Assembly (NCBI GenBank): GCA_937891445.1
Contig: CALAFV010000503.1
Location: 1-5,354 of the forward strand
DNA length: 5,354 nucleotides
Direction of reading: 5' to 3'
DNA from: an uncultured Phycisphaerales bacterium
GTDB lineage: Bacteria; Planctomycetota; Phycisphaerae; Phycisphaerales; UBA1924
The notes below the pieces were generated by a model that saw only the letters and a program-made list of their open reading frames with translations, was not told the origin of the DNA and did no database searches. Shown here piece after piece: positions 1-5,354 of this stretch (positions within the stretch are counted from its first letter, which is position 1; every line of letters starts with the position of its first letter). Position numbers and translations under genes: made by a program.

Positions 1-1
1 C

Positions 2-1414
2 GGCCTCTCCTACACCGAGATCTGGATCTCCGAGGCCCAGGAGCGCATGGTCCTCGCCGTCCCCCCGCACAACCTCGAGGCCCTCAAGCGCATCTGCGAC
101 GAGGAGTCCGTCGAACTCGCCGTCCTCGGCACGTTCACCAACCCCGAAGGCTCCACCCCCGACAACCCCGACCTTCAACTCCTCTTCCACGGTGAGGAAG
201 TCGGCCGCCTCTCCATGCACTTCCTGCACGAGGGCATCCCCACCCCCCACCGCGACGCAACCTGGACCCCCACCGACCCCTCATCTGCTCACCCGCTCAC
301 CTCCACCCCCTCTTCCCTCTCCGACGCTCTCCTTTCTCTCCTGGCCCATCCCAACATCGCTTCCAAGCACTGGATCGTCCGCCAGTACGACCACGAGGTT
401 CGCGGCTCGACCGTGGTGAAGCCCCTCGTCGGCCCGCAGGCCCAGGGGCCCGGCAACGGCGCGGTCATCACCCCCGTCCCCGGCTCGCGCCGTGCCCTCG
501 CCATCTCGCAGGGCCTCCAGACCGGCATCGGCGATCCGCAGGTCGGCGGCGACCCGTACCTCATGGCCCTCGCCGCGATCGACGAGTGCGTCCGCAACCT
601 CGTCTGCCTCGGCGCCGACCCCGACCGCATCGCCATCCTCGACAACTTCTGCTGGCCCTCCTGCAAGAAGCCGGAGAACCTCGGCGCCCTCGTCCGCGCT
701 GCCGAAGGCTGCTACGACGGCGCCAAGGCCTACCGCACGCCTTTCGTCTCCGGCAAGGATTCCCTCAACAACCAGTTCACCACCGAGGACGGCCGGACCA
801 TCGAGATCCCCCCCACCCTCCTCATCACCGGCATGGGCATCGTCCCCGACGTCACACGCTGCGTGACGATGGACGCCAAGGAGCCCGGCAACCTGCTCCT
901 CCTCGTCGGCCCGACCACCCCCGACCTCGGCGGCTCGCACTACCAGCAACTCGCCGGCATTCCGTCGGACGCCAGCGCCGCCGTCCCCCGCACGGATCTG
1001 CGCCTCGGTCCCGCCGTCGCCCGCGCCGTCGCCGCGATCCTGGCCCGCGGCCTGGCCCGCTCCGCCCACGACATCTCCGACGGCGGCCTCCTGACCGCCG
1101 CCGCCGAGATGCTCATCGCCGGCTCGACGGACACGCGCCCCATCGGCGCTCAGATCGACCTCGCGAAGGTTGCCCCCGCCGCCGGAACCGCCCCGCTCTC
1201 CCTGATCGCCGCCGCCTTCTCCGAGTCTCCCTCTCGCTATCTCCTCGAGATCCGCGAGACCGACCTCCCGGCCGTCCAGAGCATCCTCAGCGACATCCCC
1301 CACGCCATCGTGGGCCGCCTCACCGACACCGCCCGCCTCACCGTCGCCGGCGCCAACCTCGACATCCCGGTTCCCACCCTCCGCGACACCTGGCGCCGCC
1401 CCCTGGACTGGTAA
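2..1414 (+). CDS. purL: Phosphoribosylformylglycinamidine synthase subunit PurL, 3' part (start outside the window)
   Basis: ATP-dependent conversion of FGAR plus glutamine-derived ammonia to FGAM, the fourth step of purine synthesis, in the cytoplasm. The reading frame is open from base 2, so 470 C-terminal residues are visible. The stop is TAA at 1412-1414. Family-typical motifs, numbered on the visible part, are ISEAQERM (9-16), RQYDHEV (127-133), the GNGAVITPVPGSRRA stretch (about 151-165), DNFCWPSC (214-221), SGKDSLNN (250-257, from base 749) and SAHDISDGGL (354-363), the conserved segment of the second synthase half. Bacillus-type PurL has roughly 740 residues, so about 270 are missing upstream. 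The protein ends soon after the second ATP-binding half, with no C-terminal glutaminase domain. This is the small PurL form, which by family knowledge needs separate PurQ and PurS; neither is in the window. A Ser/Thr/Pro-rich linker lies around residues 88-107. No internal break is seen. It converges on the minus-strand gene at 1666-2532. Confidence 0.96.
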   Translation, partial: GLSYTEIWISEAQERMVLAVPPHNLEALKRICDEESVELAVLGTFTNPEGSTPDNPDLQLLFHGEEVGRLSMHFLHEGIPTPHRDATWTPTDPSSAHPLTSTPSSLSDALLSLLAHPNIASKHWIVRQYDHEVRGSTVVKPLVGPQAQGPGNGAVITPVPGSRRALAISQGLQTGIGDPQVGGDPYLMALAAIDECVRNLVCLGADPDRIAILDNFCWPSCKKPENLGALVRAAEGCYDGAKAYRTPFVSGKDSLNNQFTTEDGRTIEIPPTLLITGMGIVPDVTRCVTMDAKEPGNLLLLVGPTTPDLGGSHYQQLAGIPSDASAAVPRTDLRLGPAVARAVAAILARGLARSAHDISDGGLLTAAAEMLIAGSTDTRPIGAQIDLAKVAPAAGTAPLSLIAAAFSESPSRYLLEIRETDLPAVQSILSDIPHAIVGRLTDTARLTVAGANLDIPVPTLRDTWRRPLDW

Positions 1415-1434
1415 TCCAAGAGCCAAAGAGAGAC

Positions 1435-1543
1435 TTCACCACAGAGCCACAGAGAACACAGAGAGCAAGCAGATCGCCCTTCCAGGGATCTGTGCTCTGC
1501 TTTCTGTTTCCTGTTTCCTCCCTTCTGTGTTCTCTGTGGTGAA
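1435..1543. repeat. Imperfect long-hairpin element with CCACAGAG-type arms
   Basis: The left arm (1435-1463) reads TTCACCACAGAG, an extra CCACAGAG, then AACACAGAG; CCACAGAG is therefore in tandem at 1439-1454. The right arm (1523-1543), read on the minus strand, is TTCACCACAGAG followed by AACACAGAA. Leaving out the extra 8-mer, 20 of 21 bases pair. The interior also folds: AGATC-g-CCCT (1471-1480) pairs with AGGGATCT (1484-1491) across a TCC loop, and the flanking AGCA/TGCT tracts partly pair. The segment 1501-1517 holds two copies of GTTTCC. The element starts 20 bases after the purL stop and ends just before the A-run of the neighbouring terminator. Its composition is less GC-rich than that of the adjacent genes. 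It looks like a dispersed, REP-like or MITE-like intergenic repeat, but multiplicity cannot be seen from one copy. It may also shield or end the purL transcript. Confidence 0.75.
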
Positions 1544-1548
1544 CCCTC

Positions 1549-1592
1549 AAAAAAAAAGACCCGCGGGCACGCCCCTTCGACGTGCCCGCGGG
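1549..1592 (-). terminator. Intrinsic terminator of the dockerin-type gene
   Basis: A perfect 12-bp stem, CCCGCGGGCACG (1560-1571) with CGTGCCCGCGGG (1581-1592), encloses a 9-nt loop. Nine A residues at 1549-1557 become a U-run right after the stem on the minus strand. This fits a Rho-independent terminator for the gene ending at 1666, about 75 bases downstream of its stop. There is no T-run on the plus side, so it is not a standard terminator for purL. Confidence 0.88.
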
Positions 1593-1665
1593 CACACACC
1601 GCGGCATCGCGGCCGCGGCGGGTCACTCTTTCCGCGCCCACCTCCGTGGGAGGCGGGAGAGAGGC

Positions 1666-2532
1666 TCAGCACCCGCCTTCAACAGCCTGGAGCCAGGCGG
1701 TGAGGAAGGCGCTGATGTCCGTGGAGTTGACCTGGCCGTTGGCGTCGAAGTCGGCGTTCAGGTTGCCCTGGTTCACGCTGTCGAGCCACGCCGTCAGGAA
1801 CGCGCTGATGTCCGACGAGTTCACGGTCGCGTCGCCGTTCCAGTCCGCCGGACACGAACCGCCGCCGCCGACGACCTGCACCCTCACGTTGTCAAACCCC
1901 ACCTCCCAGAAACTCGACACGTAGAACCACCCCGGCCGCATGGTCGTCAGCCGGATCTCGGCCACGTTGGCCAGCACGCTCGCGTACGTCCGCCCATCCG
2001 GCAACTGCCCCTCCTCCTCCGACCCCGTCCCCTGCCACCCCGCCGGCATCGCCGGCGCAGTCGCCGGGTTCGGAATCGTGAACGTGTACCGCTCCCACCC
2101 CTCCCACTGCGACGGCATCCCCGGCCCCTCGAAGTACACGCTCACCAGACCGCCGTCCGCGAACGTCCCGTCGAAGATCTGCAGCACCAGCGGGAACTCC
2201 GACGGATCCATCGGATCGCCCCACCAGTTGTTCAGCGTGAACACCTTGATGTCCACGGTGATCTCCAGGTCCCCGCCATAGCGCGACAGGTCGCCCAGCA
2301 GCGCGGCGTTCTCGCTGTTCGCCAGCGTCACGCCCCAGAAGTCCCCCAGCGGGAGCCCGATGTAGGAGCCGCCGTAGTCGTCGGGGAACAGCAACTGCTG
2401 CCCGTTGACGGTCCAGCCGCCCAGATCGTCGGTATCGAACGACGTCTCGCTGATCACCTGCTGCGCGTTCGCCGCGCCGGCGAACCAGCACGCCGCCCCC
2501 GCAAACACCATCGCCAGTCTGCTCGCCTTCAT
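1666..2532 (-). CDS. Secreted protein with C-terminal dockerin-type (GC-type) domain
   Basis: 288 residues. The N-terminus has a signal peptide: Lys2 and Arg5, a hydrophobic core, and a likely cleavage after ANA at residue 23 (then QQ). Residues about 26-222 look like a beta-sandwich with many short hydrophobic-alternating strands, aromatic residues and an ending EVGFDNVRVQVV. This resembles laminin-B or carbohydrate-binding jelly-roll modules; the resemblance is by eye only and no catalytic motif is seen. A GGGGS linker precedes the tail (227-288). The tail has two 12-residue loops, D230-x-N-x-D...D241 and D261-x-D-x-N...D272, fitting paired dockerin calcium loops. Both are followed by DISAFLTAWL (241-250 and 272-281). 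Cys227 and the terminal Cys288 may form a disulphide clasp. By analogy, such tails serve cell-surface attachment or sorting in planctomycetes rather than cellulosome assembly. The start is supported by AGGAGA six bases upstream, and the gene has its own terminator. The ligand is unknown. Confidence 0.92.
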   Translation of the reverse strand: MKASRLAMVFAGAACWFAGAANAQQVISETSFDTDDLGGWTVNGQQLLFPDDYGGSYIGLPLGDFWGVTLANSENAALLGDLSRYGGDLEITVDIKVFTLNNWWGDPMDPSEFPLVLQIFDGTFADGGLVSVYFEGPGMPSQWEGWERYTFTIPNPATAPAMPAGWQGTGSEEEGQLPDGRTYASVLANVAEIRLTTMRPGWFYVSSFWEVGFDNVRVQVVGGGGSCPADWNGDATVNSSDISAFLTAWLDSVNQGNLNADFDANGQVNSTDISAFLTAWLQAVEGGC

Positions 2533-2538
2533 GCCTGA

Positions 2539-2544
2539 TCTCCT
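2539..2544 (-). promoter_or_regulatory. Shine-Dalgarno of the dockerin-type gene
   Basis: On the minus strand AGGAGA lies six bases before the ATG at 2532 and fixes that start. It sits in a longer purine run (GAAGAGGAGA). Confidence 0.8.
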
Positions 2545-2626
2545 CTTCGCGGCCTCGCCGCGCTGTGGACCCGGTTCTGTCCCGGCTATTCGTCACCCAT
2601 GTGGGCCCCGGATCCGATTTTTCCGT

Positions 2627-2657
2627 ATCTTCGAAGTTTCCGGGAAACTTCAAAGAT
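2627..2657. promoter_or_regulatory. 31-bp near-perfect palindrome, probable operator
   Basis: The arms ATCTTCGAAGTTTCC (2627-2641) and GGAAACTTCAAAGAT (2643-2657) are inverted repeats around a single G at 2642. Fourteen of 15 pairs match; the one mismatch is C2632 against A2652. The inner 9-bp arms are perfect. It lies in the A+T-richer spacer between two divergent genes, 95 bases from the ATG at 2532 and 85 bases from the ATG at 2743. On the minus strand a weak promoter-like pair (TTGAAG, 18 bases, GATACG) would put the palindrome between the -35 and -10 boxes, so a bound dimer would block transcription; those boxes are poor matches. There is no T-run, so it is not a terminator. A second small palindrome, CGTATACG, is at 2665-2672. 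A dimeric repressor site is the most likely reading. Confidence 0.65.
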
Positions 2658-2742
2658 TCTGGCACGTATACGACCGGCACGCAAGGATTTGTTGCAGTAT
2701 TCTGTGTTTTCCACGGCCGATTCACACATGTTCGGGACCCGT

Positions 2743-4068
2743 ATGCAGCGACAGTCGGACACCGTCAGCCCTCCGGACTCCCACCATCCCCCCCATTCCG
2801 AGAGGGGCGACGATCCCGCCGCCCTCGAGGCCCACATTGCCGCCGTCGGCGACGACCTCCTTGCCGGCATGCGTGCCCTCCTGGAGCCCATCCACCGCAC
2901 CGCCCCCGGCCCGCAGGCCCTCGCCCGAACTCTCGGCGTTGACAAAGTCCTCACAAGCCGTGTCCTCAAGGCCATGCGGTGCCGCGACCCCCTTACTGCA
3001 ACGCACTGCATGCCCGGCCCGGAGCCACTCCGCCGGCTCATCAAGGCCGCCGGCCGGCGCGGGGCCGACCCCGCCGCCGTCGCCGACGCCTCCCGCGCCG
3101 TCGATTCCTTCGAGATCCTGATCCGCGACCGCATCGGCGACCGCAGCCTCCTGGATGCCATCCTCAGCGCCTGGGTCCCCGAGGCCCGCCGCGAGTTCGA
3201 ACTCCGCCGCAAGCAGTCCGCCTTCAAGGCCCTCAGCCAACTCCGCGGCGTGCAGGCCGAGAGCCTCGTCGCCGCCGCCGTCATCTCCCCCTCCGCGGCC
3301 GATCCCCGCCTCCTCGATGTCGTGTGGGTCAACGGCGTCGTCGGCCTCCACCGCGTCCGCCCCGGCGTCGGCGTCAAGATCACCACGCGCCGCATGCCCA
3401 CGCAGGGCGTCGGCGGCCGCCAGCCCCGCGCCCTCGACGGCCGCCCCATCTCCCCCGACGGCGACCCCACGGCGCTGATCCTCCCCGACTTCTGCTCCAC
3501 CCCCACGCCGCGCCTCAACGTCCGCCGCGTCGGCGACGTCGTCCAGTACACGCTGGCCGACAACGGCTTCGGCCCCAGCGCCGCCGTGGACCTCTTCTTC
3601 GCCGAGGCCAACTTCGCCGAACTCCCGCGCTACCTCCCCGCGGACCTGGACCACAAGACCTACTTCTTCGCCGAAGTCGTCACCCCGGCGGTCCTGCTCC
3701 AGTTCGACGTGCTCGTGCACGAATCCCTCTACCCCGCCTCCGAAAGCAGCGGCCCCGCCCTGCGCATCTACGACACCAGTTTCGAGGGCGTCGCCAGCGT
3801 CAACGACCCGTCGCGCGACATCGACCGCCTCGACATGCTCGAATCCATCGAGCCCCTCGGCGCCGGCCTGGCTCGCTTCCGCTCCGGCGCGGTGCCGCGC
3901 TACACCGACCTGCTCCGCCACGTTCTCGCGGCGATCGGCGCCGATGAGTCGCGCTACCGCGGCTACCGCTGCCGCATCGACTACCCCGTCTACGGCTCCC
4001 AGGTCGCCATGGTCTTCGAGCCGCAGCGGGAGCCCGCGCCGCAGGCGGCCAATACAACACAACTCTGA
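2743..4068 (+). CDS. Putative DNA-binding regulator with N-terminal HTH-like segment and unrecognised C-terminal domain
   Basis: 441 residues from the ATG at 2743. I do not recognise the family with certainty. Residues 56-79 (GPQALARTLGVDKVLTSRVL and following) have the helix-turn-helix pattern: a small residue at the turn (LGV) and a polar, basic second helix. Residues 91-106 (MPGPEPLRRLIKAAGRR) and 146-168 (PEARREFELRRKQSAFKALSQ) are helical and basic. From about residue 187 the protein becomes beta-rich (VVWVNGVVGLHRVRPGVGV), with a long mixed C-terminal part that could bind a ligand or partner; no catalytic motif is visible. There is no signal peptide or membrane segment, so it should be cytoplasmic. 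ATGs also occur at 2728 and 2599. The 2599 start would put the palindrome inside the gene and add about 43 residues of atypical composition, so I reject it; 2728 remains possible. No good Shine-Dalgarno precedes any of them. The gene is divergent from the dockerin-type gene across the palindrome. Confidence 0.85.
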   Translation: MQRQSDTVSPPDSHHPPHSERGDDPAALEAHIAAVGDDLLAGMRALLEPIHRTAPGPQALARTLGVDKVLTSRVLKAMRCRDPLTATHCMPGPEPLRRLIKAAGRRGADPAAVADASRAVDSFEILIRDRIGDRSLLDAILSAWVPEARREFELRRKQSAFKALSQLRGVQAESLVAAAVISPSAADPRLLDVVWVNGVVGLHRVRPGVGVKITTRRMPTQGVGGRQPRALDGRPISPDGDPTALILPDFCSTPTPRLNVRRVGDVVQYTLADNGFGPSAAVDLFFAEANFAELPRYLPADLDHKTYFFAEVVTPAVLLQFDVLVHESLYPASESSGPALRIYDTSFEGVASVNDPSRDIDRLDMLESIEPLGAGLARFRSGAVPRYTDLLRHVLAAIGADESRYRGYRCRIDYPVYGSQVAMVFEPQREPAPQAANTTQL

Positions 4069-4087
4069 GTGATCTGCTTCAGCACCC

Positions 4088-4106
4088 GCCCCCGCTCCGC
4101 GGGGGC
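4088..4106 (+). terminator. GC hairpin after the putative regulator gene, possible weak terminator
   Basis: A perfect 8-bp stem, GCCCCCGC (4088-4095) with GCGGGGGC (4099-4106), has a TCC loop and lies 20 bases after the stop codon at 4066-4068. No T-run follows, so it is not a canonical intrinsic terminator. It may aid pausing or protect the 3' end. Confidence 0.4.
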
Positions 4107-4142
4107 CTGCCGAACGCCGAACTTGAAGAGTTGTAGATCGAC

Positions 4143-4171
4143 TTGTCTTTCTTAGCCGGCCGTCCTAGCCT
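4143..4171 (+). promoter_or_regulatory. Weak sigma-70-like promoter candidate for the beta-barrel gene
   Basis: TTGTCT (4143-4148), a 17-base spacer and TAGCCT (4166-4171) match the consensus at four of six and three of six positions. It lies about 70 bases before the GTG at 4244. The local dip in GC content between 4118 and 4155 supports a promoter zone more than the boxes themselves do. Confidence 0.3.
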
Positions 4172-4231
4172 GCGGAGAAACCCCAGGCGCCCGCCGCGAC
4201 GACCGCGTCGTGCCGCCGCGGAGACGCCCAC

Positions 4232-4236
4232 GGAGG
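4232..4236 (+). promoter_or_regulatory. Shine-Dalgarno that fixes the GTG start of the beta-barrel gene
   Basis: GGAGG lies seven bases before the GTG at 4244. Reading upstream in the same frame, a TAG at 4166 is reached without meeting another ATG, GTG or TTG, so GTG 4244 is the only plausible upstream start. Confidence 0.82.
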
Positions 4237-4243
4237 CAGACCC

Positions 4244-5260
4244 GTGATCGCCGCGCTCCTCGCTTCCACGGCCGGAATTCCCGCAATTCTCGCCATCGGG
4301 GCTCAGCCCCCTGCGGGCGAACCCCCGGCCACGCCGCCCCCCGTCGCCCAGACCGCCCCCGCCGACGCCCCTCCCCCCTCAACCGACGGCCCCCGGTATC
4401 TCCTGAGCGAGACCCGCATCCATGAGGACCCAGAACTCTTCTGGCCGGGCTTCCTCAGCGGCCTCCGCGGCTTCGAAGGCTTCCACTGGCCCGTCGGCAA
4501 CCCCATCTACTTCGAGCCGCCGATGAACGAGTCCCACCTGCGGCCGATCTACATCCACCACAACTTCGCCGACGGCAGCCAGGTCGGCGGGGGCGACCTG
4601 GACGTCATCGCCGCTCAGGCCCGCATCGCCATCACCGAGCGCCTCAGTTTCATCGCCACCAAGGACGGCTACTCCTTCCTCGACGCCGGCGGCCTCCCCG
4701 AAGATGAGGGCTGGAACGACATCGCCGCCGGCCTCAAGTACACGTTCTACGCCGACCCCGAAGCCCAACTCCTCATGGCCGCCGGCGCCCGCTACCAGTT
4801 CGAGAGCGGCGACGACGAGGTCCTCCAGGGCAACGTCCCCGAACTCAGCCCCTTCTTCTCCATCGCCAAGGGCTTCGACCGCTTCCACATCATCGCCGCC
4901 ATCACCGACCGCATCTCCCTCGACGGCGGCGACGGCAACAACGTCCTCCAGTGGGACCTGCACCTCGACTGCGACATCGCCCCCGACATCCTCCCCGGCT
5001 TCGCGCCTTTCTTTGAACTCCACGGCCTGCACTACCTCGACGACGGCGACCGCGTCGCGCTGAACGTCGGCGGCATCGACTACGCCAACCTCGGCTCCGA
5101 CAACGTCTCCGGCTCGACCGTCATCACCGCCGGCATCGGCGCCCGCTGGGAACTCTCTCCTCACGCCTCCTTCGGCATCGGCTACCACCACGCGCTGACC
5201 AACGTCAACGCCGACACCTTCGAGGACCGTCTCACCATCGACTTCATCCTCCGCTGGTAA
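4244..5260 (+). CDS. Probable outer-membrane beta-barrel protein, function unknown
   Basis: 338 residues with a GTG start. Residues 1-20 form a hydrophobic export signal ending AIGA before QPP, with no Lys or Arg ahead of the hydrophobic core, which is unusual. A Pro/Ala-rich linker spans about 21-50. The rest alternates hydrophobic and polar residues in strand-sized stretches, for example around 119-131, 133-140, 158-169, 174-187, 212-225, 233-245, 252-264, 292-303 and 306-317, separated by turns rich in Asp and Gly (SGDDE, DGGDGNN, DDGDR). The last strand, about 328-338, ends in Arg-Trp; a terminal aromatic is the classic recognition signal for barrel assembly. About 10-12 strands are plausible. 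Distant similarity to small transporter-like porins (the phenol-degradation MetA-type group) is possible but unproven. Residues 88-110 (PIYFEPPMNESHLRPIYI and on) form a plug-like or periplasmic N-terminal segment. The gene has its own SD and terminator, so it is likely monocistronic. Confidence 0.9.
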   Translation: MIAALLASTAGIPAILAIGAQPPAGEPPATPPPVAQTAPADAPPPSTDGPRYLLSETRIHEDPELFWPGFLSGLRGFEGFHWPVGNPIYFEPPMNESHLRPIYIHHNFADGSQVGGGDLDVIAAQARIAITERLSFIATKDGYSFLDAGGLPEDEGWNDIAAGLKYTFYADPEAQLLMAAGARYQFESGDDEVLQGNVPELSPFFSIAKGFDRFHIIAAITDRISLDGGDGNNVLQWDLHLDCDIAPDILPGFAPFFELHGLHYLDDGDRVALNVGGIDYANLGSDNVSGSTVITAGIGARWELSPHASFGIGYHHALTNVNADTFEDRLTIDFILRW

Positions 5261-5296
5261 CCCCCACCTTTCTTCCGACGCGCGCCACTTCCACCG

Positions 5297-5334
5297 GGCC
5301 CGCCGCTTCACCCCTCTGGGCGGCGGGCCTTTTT
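5297..5334 (+). terminator. Intrinsic terminator of the beta-barrel gene
   Basis: A perfect 10-bp stem, GGCCCGCCGC (5297-5306) with GCGGCGGGCC (5320-5329), has a 13-nt loop and is followed at once by TTTTT (5330-5334). It lies 36 bases after the stop codon. Nothing further is recognised from 5335 to the end of the window. Confidence 0.9.
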
Positions 5335-5354
5335 CTGCGCACAATCCGCTCCGC

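Noticed and set aside
281..1426. Long minus-strand open frame opposite purL
   Set aside because: Its Gly/Ala/Asp/Arg/Glu-rich translation is the usual antisense shadow of a GC-rich gene; purL is certain by motif.
1599..1618. Two CCGCGG copies and the CGCGGCCGCG palindrome (1608-1617) before the terminator
   Set aside because: Short self-complementary GC words are expected by chance at this base composition.
2485..2496. Possible lipobox around Cys15 of the dockerin-type protein (GAAC)
   Set aside because: The -3 position is Gly rather than Leu/Val/Ile, and a better signal peptidase I site (ANA before QQ) follows at residue 23.
1892..2725. Minus-strand frame that would extend upstream through the divergent spacer
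   Set aside because: It is out of frame with the clear signal-peptide gene and becomes Gly/Arg/Val-rich shadow sequence inside it. It only appears open across the palindrome.
2599..2742. Longer start (ATG at 2599) for the putative regulator, adding 48 residues
   Set aside because: The extension has non-coding-like composition, runs through the palindrome and has no Shine-Dalgarno.
2722..4062. Long minus-strand open frame opposite the putative regulator gene
   Set aside because: Low-complexity Gly/Ala/Val/Asp/Glu-rich translation, with no start context or domain. The plus-strand frame has normal protein composition.
4199..4211. ACGAC-CGC-GTCGT hairpin in the leader of the beta-barrel gene
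   Set aside because: The five-base stem is too short in GC-rich sequence to claim a riboswitch or attenuator, and no antiterminator partner is seen.
4379..5344. Long minus-strand open frame opposite the beta-barrel gene
   Set aside because: Val/Gly/Asp/Glu-rich shadow of the plus-strand gene. It begins inside the plus-strand terminator hairpin.

Overview
The window is a very GC-rich stretch (C/G at nearly every third codon position) that most likely comes from a planctomycete of the Phycisphaerales type. The main clue is the 62-residue C-terminal tail of the secreted protein at 1666-2532 (minus). It has two EF-hand-like calcium loops, each followed by the same segment DISAFLTAWL, and a flanking cysteine at each end, the last in a terminal Gly-Gly-Cys. 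Tails of this kind are common on exported proteins of that group. No marker gene fixes the taxonomy, so the assignment is inference.

Layout. 2-1414 (+) is the 3' part of purL, the FGAM synthase large subunit of purine synthesis; its start lies outside the window. 1415-1665 is a convergent intergenic region. It holds a 109-bp hairpin-forming element built from CCACAGAG-type units, then an intrinsic terminator that works on the minus strand. 1666-2532 (-) encodes a secreted dockerin-type protein. 2533-2742 is a divergent intergenic region, clearly richer in A+T, centred on a 31-bp near-perfect palindrome that looks like an operator. 2743-4068 (+) encodes an unrecognised cytoplasmic protein with an N-terminal helix-turn-helix-like segment. 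4069-4243 holds a GC hairpin, a weak promoter candidate and a strong Shine-Dalgarno. 4244-5260 (+) encodes a probable outer-membrane beta-barrel protein starting at GTG, followed by a textbook intrinsic terminator at 5297-5334.

How the genes relate. purL is a housekeeping gene and appears unrelated to the rest. The secreted dockerin-type gene and the putative DNA-binding protein are divergently transcribed across one palindrome, the usual arrangement for a regulator that controls itself and its neighbour. This is the most interesting hypothesis in the window, but it rests on arrangement and one HTH-like motif only. The beta-barrel gene has its own ribosome binding site and terminator and is probably a separate unit. 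I found no tRNA, rRNA, CRISPR array, transposase, phage gene or defence system, and no clear new multi-gene system. No gene-free stretch exceeds about 250 bp.
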